Assembly (NCBI RefSeq): GCF_040939455.1
Contig: NC_134122.1
Coordinates: forward strand, 32,096,001-32,160,000
Source: Microcebus murinus
Taxonomy: Eukaryota > Chordata > Mammalia > Primates > Cheirogaleidae
Reading direction: 5' to 3'
DNA: 64,000 bases
A model generated the notes under the pieces. It worked only from the letters and a program-made list of their open reading frames with translations. It was not told the DNA's origin and ran no database searches. A program made the translations under genes and the position numbers. Shown in pieces: positions 1-12,364 of the stretch. Within the stretch, counting starts at the first letter, position 1, and each line of letters opens with the position of its first letter.

Positions 1-654
1 GTTACAGAGTGGAGGTGACGCGCCCACTAGCTGCGGAAGGAGGGCGACACAGCCGAGAGTGCCCACTGGACTTCTTGGAGCAAGGCTGCCTGGGTCCGAG
101 GCCCCATCGCCCCCAGAGCTGTGTGTTTAACCTGGACACAGCAGTGTCTGTTCCCCACGGTGCCAGCAGGAAGATGACCAGGGACACCAACCATCCTGGC
201 TTGCCTAGGGCTGTCCTGGCTTGGGCACTGAAAATCCTGTATCCCACGAAACCCCTCAGTCCCAGGCAAACCTAGAGGGTTGGTTACCCTAGAAGAGACA
301 GTCCCTAAAGACCTGCAGTCCGCACTGAAGTCCACATCTTTACGTCAAAACCAAGGCTCAAAGGGACAGCATCTGCTCGAGGTCATGTAGTGATCTTGCA
401 CCAGCCAGGACCCTGCCCCTGCAGCATGGTGACCCTGAGATGTCTACTCAGCCAGGCCACCTTTCTTCCTGGTGGCAATCGCTGTGTGCCACTTGGTTCA
501 CCACTCCCCGAGCCTGCCCTTCACCACTGCCTTTGACCCACCACCTGGGGACCTCAGATCCAGCCCTTGTCATGTCTGCTGTACCTCCCAGGCATCCTCC
601 TGGGTGTCCTGAGAGCCCATCCATATACTCTCTATCATGTAGACAATGGTGCTT

Positions 655-880
655 CTCAAAGCACAAATCTGATCATCTCACTCCTCAGGTCAAACACCTT
701 CCATGGCTCCCTGCTACCTCCAGGATAAAGCCAAAGGCTTCAGCATGGCTTACAGTGCCCTGTGATTTGGGCTGTTTCTCTTCAGCCTCTATTTGGCTAC
801 TGCTGGGTCCCTCCTTGGGACCTTAGTGTGCTACACCCTCCACCTGGGACCCTTCCCCCATCTGCTCCCCAACCTCTGGG
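655..880 (+). repeat. L2-like LINE fragment
   Basis: The run 'catggctccctgctacctcc' and 'aggataaagccaaaggcttc' near 703-742, then 'gccctgtgatttgggctg', follow the L2 3' consensus. It is diverged and ancient; subfamily not assigned. Confidence 0.6.
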
Positions 881-899
881 TCTCAGTGTAGACACGTTC

Positions 900-2340
900 A
901 TGGACCCCGTCCACTGGGTACCCTCCCCTGCGCCGCCCACACCTCCCCTCTGACGGTGGGTGCCTGCCTAGCGAGGTGGCGTGTGCAGAGAAAGAGCCTG
1001 GTTGTTGAGTCACTGCTGAGTTTGCCGCCCCCTGCCTCGGTGCTGGCTGCTGAGTGGCAGGGACCAAGGCTGCCTTGCACCGTGACCCCAGCTCCTGGTG
1101 TTACGGTGTTTGCTATTGACTCTGCACCTGCCTTGGGCGGCAGGGAGCGCCTGGGGGCCGCTGGAGATTGACCAGGAGGGTGGTGTGGGAGGCAGAGGGG
1201 TGCATCCCTGGCTCACCGTGGGACCTTGGCCTTCCCCCTAACCTGGCCTCAGTTTCCCTAGCTGTACAGCAAGATGACCGGCATGGACAATCCCTCCAGG
1301 TCACTGTCCCATGCCTCTCTCATGTCTAATGGGAATGTGACAAAGGCAGCCATCTCCCTCCAAGGCAGCAGGCAGGGCACCTTCACAGGCTGAGGGGCCC
1401 ACGGTCCTCACATGTTCCTGCTCGCTCACCCTTAGGAAGGTACTGCTGGTGGCCACGTGCATTTTTTTACATGTTATGAAGGCAAACCCATGAAAGCTGA
1501 AGCGACAGACCAATGTGTGGCTGCCGAGCCACATTAAGGATGACTGAGAAAAAAATGTCAACAAAGCTTCCAAAAGAGGCAGAATCACGTACAGGCAACA
1601 GGCATCGGGTGAGGGAGGGGAGGAGAGGGGACACTGGCAGAGGGAGACATCTGGAATTCTGGCCATGTCCTCTTCCAGGTCTTGCCGGGGGCTGGTTCCC
1701 TGGGGTGTTCAGCTTGTGACAAGGCACTGAGCCGCACAGGTATGATCTGTGCATGCCATGTAACTGCTGCACTTACTACCTGGCGGGAGAGGGTCCCCTA
1801 ACTCAAGGAAGAGAAATACCCTCTGGCGGTATGGCCGGATATTCTATCCCAGTGGAAACCCAGCATACCTCCTGCACTTTGCAATGCTGAGTGACAAAGG
1901 CAAGCCTCAGAAGATCACACACAGCCAGGTATCCCTTTCATGAGTATAAATGGGACGAAACCGTTTGCAAAAATCAAGGGAAAGATAAATGTGGGTAGAT
2001 TGGCAGTTACCGTCAATGTCATGGTCTCTGTTGGAGGCACAGCGAGTTATTCCAACAAACATAAAAGCAGGATCAATAAGTACGTCATGAACCAAGGATT
2101 ATGAGTAATCAAAATCTGTGCACCTGGGGTCCATTTACGAAAAGGGTCTGAAACGTTCGAGGGCGGGTGACAGCAGCTCTGATCTATGCTCTAAGCAGCT
2201 CGCCGTGGCTGCACGGAGGATGGTCGTTCTTGCAGCTCGTGGAGGAGCGAGCTGTTCAATCTCTGAACACTCCTCTCTGCTCCTGCCTGGGCCCTGCATT
2301 CTCTCGGGTGGGGGAGCAGGCTCAACAGCACACAGATGTG
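900..2340. other. Mostly unique intronic sequence
   Basis: GC-rich DNA with a faint plus-strand MIR remnant near 1225-1330 (cctcagtttccctagctgta). No exon, RNA gene or other clear repeat seen; the short open frames lack similarity to anything I know. Confidence 0.5.
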
Positions 2341-2344
2341 GCCA

Positions 2345-2785
2345 TGAGAGAGGGGATTTATTAGGGGAATCGCTCACGCAATTATGGAGGCCGAGAAGTC
2401 CCACGACAGGCCACCTGCAAGCCAGGGTAGCAGCTCAGTCCAAGGCCAAGGCCTCGGAACCCCAGGGGCTGCTGGAACAAGTCCCAGAGCCCAAAAGCTG
2501 AAGAACCTCCAAGTTCTAATGTCCAAGGGCAGGAGAAGAAGGTGTCTCAGTTGCAGAAGAGAGTGAGTGATTCCCCTTTCCTCTGCCTTTCTGTTCCCCC
2601 CAGGCCCTCGGCCGGCTGGAAGGTGTCTGTTCCTGCCTGCTGAGGGTGGAAGTTCCTTAGTCCGCTGATTCAATGCCAGTCTCTTCTGGAAACACCCTCA
2701 CAGATATACCCAGGAATAGTGTTTTGCCATATCTGCATATCCCTTAATCCAGTGCTGTTGACACCTAAAATTAACCATCACAGGC
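2345..2785. mobile_element. Old LTR-like interspersed repeat
   Basis: The stretch from 'ttattaggggaatcgctcac' through 'tggaaacaccctcacagata' to 'aaaattaaccatcacag' is a familiar mammalian repeat pattern, probably an LTR. I cannot name the family with certainty. Confidence 0.5.
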
Positions 2786-2789
2786 TCCA

Positions 2790-4478
2790 TCCACGGCGTC
2801 CACAGAGGGGACGCCAGGGGACGCTGGGATGCAGGACCCAGAAACTGGAGCCCATGAGTCTGGCAGTGTCAGAGCTGCCATTGCGGCAGACCCCCGGCCC
2901 CTGTGCCCTCCAGCTGGGAGCCTGGAAGGATGGTCAGGGGACCAAGAGGAGGCGTCCCAACTGTCATTGTCACTTCTGAAGTCAGCAGTGCCTGCCAGGG
3001 CTCTCCCAGGGATGGGGGGGGGTCAGGACACAGATGCGCTTGTGTTTCTGCAGGGGGTGGGGGAAGGACCCCCTCAAGGAAGAGCCTGGAAACATCTAGA
3101 GCAGGGGTTACAGCTCACAGGCCTGCAAGGGACAGGCAGCTGAGCTACTCGGGCCAAGAGAATCAGGACTGAGACATGCTTCACATATTAAACACCTGGG
3201 AACCTTGTTCGATTTCACAAAGAAACATGGGGAACCTGTGAGTCCTTGCGCTTTTAGGAAAGAACAGTAGAGATATATTTTTCTGTACCCAGAAAACAGC
3301 CCAGTACCAGCACGATGACAAATGGCCCAGGACCTGGTCTCTGTGTGTGGGGCACCCGGGGGTGGAAGGGACTGGGCCGTCTCGGAACCCCCAGCTGAAA
3401 GGGGGGGCAGCTGCCAGTTGGCTCTGACGAAACTGTCACCATATGGGCCCTGGGTTGCAAGATCTTCCAACTTTTCAAGAAAAGATGGGAAGGAAGATTT
3501 TTGTGATCTTTTTCAATGTTTAAACGCTGGTGTAAGTTTTAAAAAACATACCATGTGGGCCAAAGAAAACATGTCTGGCCCACAGACACCCCATTTCCCT
3601 TCCTGGACCCCCAAAGGCTCAGTGTCTTGGGTTTTTGGGGTGGTTGATTTCCTAGATGGCAAAGGGTGGTGTGTGTGACTGCTCGTGGGGTCAGTGCCCA
3701 GCACCCAGCGTAGCCGGGAGCCCGGGCTGAGGGCCTGCAGGACTCCTCAGAGCTCCCAGGCTGCTGAGGTGGAGTCAGGAGCAGGTTAAGCAATGTGCAA
3801 ACCAGATGCAACAGAGGTGGCTGTGACCATCTGCCAGCTTTGGACAGCAGACGAATGATGCTGGCCACTAAACTGGGGGCCATCGAATGGCCTTCTATGT
3901 TGACTTGGCCGTGGCCTGACTCCTTCCAGAATTCTCCAGTACCCGAGCCCACAGCCTAGGTAGCAGCACTGCAGGGCCTGTCCTGGCCAGCCCTGCCTCA
4001 TGCCTGGACATGTCTGGCCTCCACGTCACCCCTCCTGGAAACAGCCGGGAAGGAGTGTGAGCCTCTGCTCCCTGTCCCACCCCCTGCAAGCTGGGTGATG
4101 CTGGGCCTGCACCTTGTCACCCCCTGATGCTCACATTCCCACTGCTTTTCTCCAGGAAAAGTCCCCTAGTTGTTCTCTTAGCTCACAGGAAAAAACTTTT
4201 CAGCATTTACACCAAATGCTTTCAATAAGCACGACCCTGGCCAGGGAGACAGGGCAGGACAAGTGCTATCATACCTGCAGGCACCTGGCTCACCTGCTTC
4301 GCTCTTCGCTTCCCATTAGCAAGATGGGCACACGGAGGCTCAGAACATGATCTCGTCAGTGGGAGGAAGGGGAGTGAATGCACCCGAAGCCTGTGCCCTT
4401 TCCAGTGGTCCTCACGGCCAGGGGCCCAGGAGGGCCAGCTGGTGTGGGCAACACAGAGGGCAGGACAGTGCCCCTGCC
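2790..4478. other. Unique intronic sequence
   Basis: No repeat, exon or RNA gene that I can support. It includes G-runs (3013-3021) and moderately GC-rich sequence. Confidence 0.45.
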
Positions 4479-4479
4479 T

Positions 4480-4864
4480 TACAGTTCAGGCTGCTGCAAC
4501 AAAGTGCCAGAGACTGGGGACCTAAAAAACCCACTCTGATTTCCTGACAGCGCTGAGGCTGGGAGTGCCCCGTCAAACTGTGGCTGGGTCCATTTCGGGG
4601 GAGGACTCTCTCCCTGGCTTGCAGGCGGCCGCCTTCTTGCCGTGTCTTCACATGGCCCCTTCACGGCACACACATTGAGAGTATACGAGGGAACTCTCTG
4701 CCATCTCTTCTTATAACGACACTGGTCCTATTAGATCAGGGCCTGCCCTTATGTCCTCATCTCACCTTAATTACTCCCTCGGAGCCCTATTTCCAAATAT
4801 AGCCACCCTGGAGGTTAGGGCTTCAATGTAAGTTTGGGGGGGGACACAAACCTGTAGTCTACAA
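4480..4864 (-). mobile_element. MLT1-class MaLR LTR, antisense
   Basis: Plus strand reads as the complement of an MLT1 LTR: 'ggctgctgcaacaaagtgcc' at the left, 'ttcttgccgtgtcttcacat' in the middle and 'ccctatttccaaatatagcc' then a G-run before 'gacacaaac' at the right. Old solo LTR with indels. Confidence 0.75.
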
Positions 4865-4869
4865 CACCC

Positions 4870-5684
4870 TGAAGATGTTGTATGCTACTGACGAGAAGAG
4901 ATACTCAGGAAGCAACTGGAGAAGACCAAAGGTGATGGATAAAGGGCTGGAACGAACATGAGCCCGTGACAAAATGCACTGAGCAGCTCCCAAGCGGAAC
5001 GGAAGGGGAGGCAGCATTGGCAGCCGTGTCAAAGGTTAAACAAAGGGAGAGGGGCCTCCTCACTGGGCCCTAAAGGACAGGGAGGACCCAGTAGTCATGG
5101 GTGTGGAGCTGGGAGAACACACACGTGGCAAGAGGACAAGTAGGTGAGTCCGTGCCCCACCCTCCCCTTTCCCCACGCCACCCCCGCTGACAGGTACGTT
5201 TTTACAGACGCAGGCCCCGCTGTCCAGACACAGCCACTGGTGAGTGCCACCGAAGGGGCCCTGGAGTTGGGGCCTGGGCGCAGCACGCGCTGACCCACAG
5301 CCCCATGGGATGCTGTGTGCCTGGACAAGTCCCTTCATTTTGGGACTCAGTTCCAAATCCATGAAATTAAAAAGGTGAACTAAAGAAGACGGCAGGCTCA
5401 GTCCAGCCCAGAGCAGCCAAGTACCAGGTGTTTAACGTGCTGCCCTGTTTGACCAGGAAGGGCAATGCTCACCCCAAACGGTGCCACCCTAGACCTCAGG
5501 GCCGGGCTGGGAGAGGAGCAGGTGATCTTTCCCAGGTCTCCAGCCCCGCACCTCCTCACCCTGCTGCAGGTGCTGCTGTTTGCTTTTTCTCTTCAAGCGT
5601 GTTGGAGGTGGGCCTCACTGCCTACGGCTCCCCAGGCCCCGGCAGGCTCATTCCTGGGGCTGTGTTTACCCAGAAGACTGGATC
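4870..5684. other. Unique intronic sequence
   Basis: No feature I can support. It directly precedes the young Alu insertion; a short faint MIR remnant may exist near 5310-5350. Confidence 0.4.
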
Positions 5685-5700
5685 GCCAGCTCTTGCTCTT

Positions 5701-5704
<4 letters not shown>

Positions 5705-5731
<27 letters not shown>

Positions 5732-6048
5732 GAGACAGAGTCTCGCTTTTGTTGCCCAGGCTAGAGTGAGTGCCGTGGCGTCAGCCTAGCTCACAGCAAC
5801 CTCAAACTCCTGGGCTCGAGCGATCCTTCTGCCTCAGCCTCCCTGGTAGCTGGGACTACAGGCATGTGCCACCATGCCCGGCTAATTTTTTATATATATA
5901 TCAGTTGGCCAATTGATTTCTTTCTATTTATAGTAGAGACGGGGTCTCGCTCTTGCTCAGGCTGGTTTTGAACTCCTGACCTTGAGCAATCCGCCCGCCT
6001 CGGCCTCCCAAGAGCTAGGATTACAGGCGTGAGCCACAGCGCCCGGCC
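5705..6048 (-). mobile_element. Lemur-type Alu with perfect 17-bp target duplication
   Basis: Dimeric Alu in minus orientation with a long poly-T at the left. The left arm carries 'gccgtggcgtcagcctagct'. The right arm carries the extra block 'agttggccaattgatttctt' before 'tagtagagacggggtctcgc'. Identical 17-bp flanks, agctcttgctctttctt, lie at 5688-5704 and 6049-6065, so the insertion is fairly young. The Pol III-derived SINE has no gene product. Confidence 0.95.
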
Positions 6049-6065
6049 AGCTCTTGCTCTTTCTT

Positions 6066-6875
6066 CCAAAGCGCATGGACCACTGGCCTGGGGGGGTCGA
6101 GCTATGGCTGAAACCCTGCTGCAAACTCCCAGGCCGAGCTGGCGCGTTACCCTGCACTCCCTGGATAATGGTGGCACAGACCCACTGGAGTCAGGACTTG
6201 GGCCTAAAATCAACACAGACACGTCCAGCGTTGCCAAGGCTACCGAGGCAGAGGGAACAAGGGAGAGCCGGGCTTTGGAGAAAAAGAGATAAAATAATCA
6301 GAACATAAAAACGCACAAATACAATTCCTACAAGTCACCACTACCATCCCATCTTGGCTGTGAGCTGGTACATCGTGTGACTGGTTGGGCTCAGCAGACC
6401 CCCTGGGTCCCAAAGGCCTGGCCCAGTGGCAGCAACATCCTCCCTCTCTGCCCAACCAGGAGGCAGGTGACCTCAGGGGTGGACCTTGGTAGCAGCAATG
6501 AGCAGCCCCTTCCAGAACCTCCTGAGGGCCCGAGGGGCCAGAGCATCTGCTCCCTTCCGGGGGCGGGAGGTGTTATGCATCGGGCACATTTCCCCTCTGG
6601 GTCAGCTGCAAATGCCACACTCCCAGTGGCCTGGGGACGCTGGGAAGGGCACTGCTCAGGCCCAGCCCGCCCTGCTGCAGACACCCCGTGGCCCAGGGGG
6701 TCTCAGGGCCTGGAGCCTCCGAATCAGCTAAGCCTGGCAGGAGGGTGGAAGGCCTGGGGTGCTGGGACGGGGACAGACTTCCCAACAGTCTTGGAGGAGA
6801 GACGGCCCTGGACCCGGAAAGGGACAGCGTGAGGGCTGTGGCAGTCAGGAGTGGCTCTTTGATTGGATTGCTGAG
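6066..6875. other. Unique GC-rich intronic sequence
   Basis: No repeat or exon I can support. Confidence 0.45.
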
Positions 6876-6879
6876 ACCA

Positions 6880-7015
6880 GACCTAGCTTCTTCTCTCACT
6901 AAGTGATACGGCCTTGGCGTCCTCATCTGTAAATTGGGGAGGTATTAACAATACACCCATCTCAGCTGCTAACACATCCAAGCACCTGGTCCCGGGCCTA
7001 GCACATAGAACAGGA
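6880..7015 (+). repeat. MIR SINE
   Basis: 'gtcctcatctgtaaattggg' followed by 'gaggtattaacaataca' and a 3' part with 'cctagcacatagaacagg' matches the MIR core and 3' end. Confidence 0.65.
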
Positions 7016-7364
7016 GGGAAGGGGAGATGGCAGCAGCCTGCTGACCTGGACCTGCCAGCGCTTCAACTCTCCTGAGTCCCAGTGGCTGGTGGCCCAGTAC
7101 CTACTGAGGACCACCCCAGGGGGTGACGTGGCCCAGGGGCCCACCCTAGTCTCAGCATGCCAGCAAAGCAAACACGTCTACACACACCTCCAGGAAGAGC
7201 TGTGCTAATCTCCCATCTGCGGGGTCTCTGGGGGAGGCTGCCTGCGCCTCAGGGCGCCGGGTGGTTCAGTTTCCCACGCCCCAAGGAGCATGAGCACAGT
7301 GCTGCGGCCGTGCCTGCCCTCACTCAGGCCGAACCTTCCAGGTTGCATGAAATGACTCTACACC

Positions 7365-7450
7365 AGCACTGCCCCCCCCCTTTACAGAGGAGGACTGTAG
7401 GGCTCAGGGACAGGAAGTGACCTGGCTGGGACTGCACAGCTTACATGTGG
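7365..7450 (-). repeat. MIR SINE, antisense fragment
   Basis: 'tttacagaggaggactgtag' then 'ggctcagggacaggaagtga' and 'ctgcacagcttacatgtgg' follow the MIR complement. Confidence 0.6.
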
Positions 7451-8295
7451 CAGCAACACCTGGGACAGGGGTGGAGAGGTTGTCCTGGTTGAGAGGCACC
7501 ACTTTGGTGGGGGTTGGCAAGAACCAAGTAGGAAATAAGAGAAGGGGGCCGGGGGAGGCTGAGTTGGGGGGGGAGGGCAGAGGTGGCCACACTGAGGGCC
7601 TGGACTTCGTCTTCGAGCAGCTAACACACGTGCAGGCAGAATTTGACTTCTATGCAAATTGCAGCTGCCCTGCCAAAGGGGGTCTGAAGGGGTTGGGGGC
7701 CTTAGGTTTGGGGGACAAGGGGTGGCAGTGAGGGTAGCGAGGAAGGGGAGATCACAGGAAGTCTGGGGTCAAGCAGGCAGGACTTGGATGCAGGGGGAGG
7801 TGGCTGGGGTGCTTCCTACTAGGTAGGGAACAGGAAGGAGGGTGAGAGCATCTAGGAGGAAGATGGCAAGCACCACAGGGAGACAGGGGACATCCAGGAT
7901 GTCCAAGCAACAGTCAGACAGAGCTGCCTCGTAGTGCAGAGAAGGCTCCCAATACCTTGCTCAGAGGAGAGAGATGACACCTTCGTAAAGGCCGTTTGTT
8001 GTAAGAAGCTGCTCTTACTGCTTGCCGAGCCCCGAAAGTTCTCCAGGCTGGGTGCTGCAGAACCCTCCCTGCTACCAGTCTCTGGTCAGCCCACAACCAA
8101 CCAAACAGCCTCCCCTCCTCAAATAAAGATCAGAAATTGGATTCCACCCTGCAGCCACCGCCACTCTGACAGGTCTAAAGCAGAGCAGACCATCGGCCCT
8201 ACGGGGACAGAACCTACCAGTGCCACCTCGCCACCCGCATCCAGCTCAGGGCACTTCGGTCCTCAATAAATACTAAGTAAGTCCTCGACATAAAA
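7451..8295. other. Unique intronic sequence
   Basis: Purine-rich from 7500 to 7900. An AATAAA occurs at 8122 with no gene context that I can support. Confidence 0.4.
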
Positions 8296-8299
8296 TTCC

Positions 8300-8450
8300 C
8301 TACTTAATTCTCACTAACCAGAGGGTGACGTTATTATCACCACTTTAAAGATGAGGACACTGAGCCTCTTTAGGGGCTCTTGTTAGGTTGCCCAAGGTCA
8401 TGTAGCTGGTAAGTGGGTGGATTTGGATTAAAAACACATTTTCCTGACTG
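8300..8450 (-). repeat. MIR SINE, antisense
   Basis: 'aagatgaggacactgagcct', 'ttgcccaaggtcatgtagct' and 'ggtaagtgggtggatttgga' are the complement of the MIR core and its conserved central region. Confidence 0.8.
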
Positions 8451-8459
8451 TGAAGCGCA

Positions 8460-9480
8460 CATCCCCTGAGAAATGGCCCTTAGCATAAGCTCTTCCACTT
8501 AGGGTTAGAGCAGAGAGTGGAGTGGCGCAGGGCACAGGGGCGCAGGAGCTGGGAGTGGGGGAGCCAGGCTGAACCCCAAGCTGCCCTCGTCCATCGTGCG
8601 ACTCAGGGCAGGTTACCAGGCAGCTGGTGGCTCTGTGGGCTGGGGTGGACACCCCCTCCTCCCTACAGAGCTGTCCTGATGTGTAGTGGGCTCTCAAGAA
8701 AGACGTGCTGAGGTTAAACTTTGTTCTCAATCCATCCTGTCAGTCACTGCACCTGTGACTTTTGAGCTCGGAAGGAAAAGGGCTGAACTTTGGGAACATG
8801 TTTCCACCCACTGGTCTTCCTGCTCAAGAAGGGAGTAAATCCTGGGGGCTGGGGTGGCAGGTCGGGTGCAGAGGCCACGTGAGTGTCCAGGAAGCCCAGC
8901 CTGGTTTCGGCGGGGAGACAGCCACTGGGGGAAAAATCAACCCTACCTGGAAAACAAGCACCGAGCTGCCAGCCTGGGGTGCAGGGCCCGTGCAAGGAGA
9001 GGAGGGCTCCCCACTTTGTTCCTCCCCACAGGGCTGTTCTTCCCCTGGCAGCCTCAGCTTGCTCAGATCAAGTGGCCACAGCCCAGGCTGGGTCAGAGAT
9101 GGAGCATCCCTCACCCCCACGACACCTCACCTGGCTGCCAGATGTGGCCACCCCAGCACCAACTCACCCTCCTGGAGCCCAGCAGTATAGCAGCCACTGA
9201 CTCACATCGAGAAACTGCAGGCGCATAGGAGAGGTGGGGGTGGGGAGAGCGTGGGGAGAGCCACCTCGGGGTCCACACCTGATGCATCCTCTCCCCAGCT
9301 CATAGGAGCATCTGCTTAGGTTACACCAAACTCCCACAAGCTCAGCACCAAGAGGACCAGGCTTCCCCATAATCCTGTCCACCCACACAGAATCCAAGTC
9401 TCACAGAGGTTCAGACAACCAAGCTGGTGAGGGTCTCCAGGTCCCCCAGGTTTGCAAGCTCTGAGTCACATTAAGCTGGC
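8460..9480. other. Unique GC-rich intronic sequence
   Basis: No repeat or exon that I can support. Confidence 0.4.
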
Positions 9481-9483
9481 TTG

Positions 9484-9541
9484 GTGACTTAAGAACATGG
9501 ACTCTGGAGCCAGAGGACCCGGGTTCAAATCCCTACTCCTT
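9484..9541 (+). repeat. MIR SINE, 5' part (split by L1)
   Basis: 'tggactctggagccagagga' and 'cccgggttcaaatccctact' are the MIR tRNA-like head. The copy stops at about 9541 where an L1 3' end begins and resumes near 10117. Confidence 0.8.
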
Positions 9542-10115
9542 GGGAATGTCAACCAGTGCAGCTGCCATATGACAAGTACATACCCAAGTATTTGCCCAGG
9601 ACAAATGCAAACATATGTCCTCATAAAAACTTGTACTTGGCTGTTCATAACAGTACTATTCATAACAGCCCCAAAGTGGAAACAGTCCAAATGTCCCCAA
9701 TGGATGAATAAACAACATGGCACATCCACACAATGGAACATTACTCAGCCATAAAAAGGAATGAAGGGCTGGCTCCATGCTACGACACACACGAATCTTG
9801 ACAACATGCTAAGTGGAAGAAGTCAGACATGAAGGATCATGTATCATATGATTCCATCTACATGACATGCCCAGAATAGGCAAATCTATAGAGACAGGAA
9901 GTAAGATTTGCGTTGCCAGGGGCTGGGGCAGAAAGTGGGAATGCCTGCCGGCTCAGTGGCTCTTTTTCTTTTTGAATGATGAAGATGTTCTGGAATCAGG
10001 TAGTGGCAATGGTTATACAACTCTGTAAAGATGCTAGAACCCACTGAATTGTAAACTTTTAAAAGGGTGCATTGTATGGTAGGTGAATTATATCTCAATA
10101 AAGCTGCTGTAAAAA
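9542..10115 (+). mobile_element. L1 3' end, sense
   Basis: The 3' part of L1 ORF2 ('ggatgaataaacaacatggc', 'acattactcagccataaaaa') and a 3'UTR ending 'gaattatatctcaataaagc' before a short A-run. It is 5'-truncated, of mammalian-wide or early primate L1M type, and is inserted within a MIR. Confidence 0.85.
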
Positions 10116-10116
10116 G

Positions 10117-10298
10117 ATCCTTGCTCTTTGCTTATTGGTTTTTGTGATCTTGGGCAAGTTCCTGGAATGTTTAGTGCCTCAGTTTCCTCATCTATAAAAT
10201 GGGACCAGTAATGTCACCTACTGATAAGGGTTGTGTGAGGATTAGATGAGTTAACACACATGCTTCGAGCAATTGCTGCACTACAGGTCAACTCTCTC
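10117..10298 (+). repeat. MIR SINE, 3' part (continued after L1)
   Basis: 'gatcttgggcaagttcctgg', 'cctcagtttcctcatctata' and 'gaggattagatgagttaaca' continue the MIR interrupted at 9541. Confidence 0.85.
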
Positions 10299-10349
10299 CT
10301 GGCTCCCTGCTCTTGTTTCCCCCACTTGCCAGGCTCTGTCTGACCTTTG

Positions 10350-11085
10350 TGTTTTTAAATTGTGGTAAAATATGCATAACATACAATTTGCCATCTTGAC
10401 CATTTTTAAGTGCATAGTTTGGTAGCACTAAGTACATCCACACTACTGTTCAACCATCACCACCAACCATCCGCAGGACTTTGTCTTGCAAAACAGAAAC
10501 TCTGTCCCCAGTAGGCAAAAACTCCTCATCCTCCGTCCCCTCAACCCCTGGCAACAACTATCATTCTACTTTCTGTCTCTATGAATTTGCCTACTCTAGT
10601 GACCTCATATGAGTGGAATCATACAGTATGTATCTTTTTGTGGCTGCCTTATTTTTCATCATGTCCTCATGGCTCATCCATGTTGAAGTCAGAATTTCTT
10701 CTCAAGGCTGAATAATATTCCATTCGTAATGTACATACCACATTTTGCTTATCCGTGCATTCCCTGATGGACACTTGAGTTGCTTCCACCTTTTGGCTCT
10801 TGTGAATGATGCTATGAACGTGGGTGTGCAAATATCCCTTTGAGTCCTCACTCGCAATTGTTCTGGATACGTACTCACAAGTGGAAGGCCCTGCAGTGTC
10901 ACATGGTAATTCTGCTACTAATTTTTTTGAGGACCCACCATACTGTTTCTGTAGCAGCTGCACCATTTTACACTCCCATCAACAGTGCATAAAGGTTCTG
11001 ATTTCTCCACACCCTTGCCAACATTTATTGTTTTCTGTTTAAAAAAATCTTTTTTTACAATAGCCATCCTCATGGGTGTAAGGAG
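10350..11085 (-). mobile_element. L1M fragment, antisense
   Basis: It starts with the complement of an L1 3'UTR ('aaattgtggtaaaatatgca', then 'ccatttttaagtgcatagtt') and runs into the complement of the ORF2 C-terminal region ('ggctgaataatattccattc', 'actcccatcaacagtgcata'). All frames are broken. Confidence 0.85.
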
Positions 11086-11099
11086 CTCCCCTCCCCCCC

Positions 11100-11400
11100 A
11101 TCTTGTGCTGGCAGTCTCCCTCTTTGGCCCTGATCTTCATATGGCTGGCTCCTGCTTGTCATCTGGCCTCACCTCCTCAAGGACTTGACCCTCAAACACA
11201 AACCACTATTCTCCCCCACCTCCAACATCTCGCTGTCCTGTTTGTGACTTCACAGCACTTAACTGCTCTCTGAACATCTTCTCATTTGTTTATTATCCCT
11301 CTTCACCAACAAGACGGTAGCCCCATGGACTTAGGAACTCTGACTTGGCCCCTCCAGGCTCCCCCAGGTGGAGGACAGAGCCTGACACATGATGGGGTCT
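11100..11400 (+). repeat. L2-like LINE fragment
   Basis: 'ctcatttgtttattatccct' followed by 'acggtagccccatggactta' and 'agcctgacacatgatggg' resembles the L2 3' end. Confidence 0.5.
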
Positions 11401-12360
11401 TGGGAAACATCAGATAGAAGAATAAAATGGCAGGGCCAGGATTTAAACCTCAATCTGTCTAGACCCAAAGCTCATGTTGGTCTTGAAGCTGTGGACCACA
11501 GCAAATCGCAGGATAACCGGAGCAGAAGCAAGAAAAGAGAGCCATTACTGGACAATGAGAAAAACTACACAAGCCACTGTCGCCTGGGGCCATACGGTGC
11601 AGAGCAAACAGGCTCTACACCTCCAGAGACCTGACAAGCATCGCTGTCTTAGACAATGACTGGAGTACAATGAAGACCCCAAGTTTCAAAAATTTACTTA
11701 TTTTTATCTTTTTTTTTTTTTTTTGAGAAGTGAGTTCCCCCTTAGAAGTTTTAATTTAGCATACTTACAACAAACCGAAAGGCTAAGGGTTTAGGTAAAC
11801 TGCCAGCTGTAGATCTTGGTGGGCCTAGCTGCTCGTGCCAAGGCACAGAATTGGGCCACCAGAGATGGCCACGATGGAGGGCCCATGGGCCTTGGACAAC
11901 CAGAATCCAACTGCTCCAGCACTGATGGGACGAGGGTGTCACTAGAGATCTGTTATAAGAAAAAAGCTTGCCGGACAGACACAGGCTCAGAAGAGACCAA
12001 TTAAACCTTTTACAACGGACTTTCTTGATCCCTGGGAGGTAAGTCAGGGCCAAGGAACACTGGTCCTAAGGTGTGGATGTGCACCTGGGGGGGAGGACAG
12101 ACGAGGACCGGCCCTTATAGCCTGCACCCTGAGGTATGAGCAATTCCAGGGGGCCACTCACTGCACTAGCGTGCTGTCCTGGAGGCGGTGACGGAGGAGC
12201 TGACCCCAAGCAAAGCCTGTGTTAGGTTTAAGGACCCATAAGAGCTCTCTGGCTGGACTCAAGGTAGGGCAATCACACTTTCTGGTCTGCCCTGCTGTTT
12301 GGGGTAATTATTTTTAGTACTCCCTGCTATTCTTAAAAATGTCCCCATTTGGGTGATAAA
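11400..12360. other. Unique intronic sequence
   Basis: It contains a T-run at 11709-11724. No exon or clear repeat was found. Confidence 0.4.
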
Positions 12361-12364
12361 TGAC

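Noticed and set aside
8115..8135. Polyadenylation signal of a gene end (AATAAA)
   Set aside because: Isolated hexamer in an intron with no upstream exon or downstream GU-rich support.
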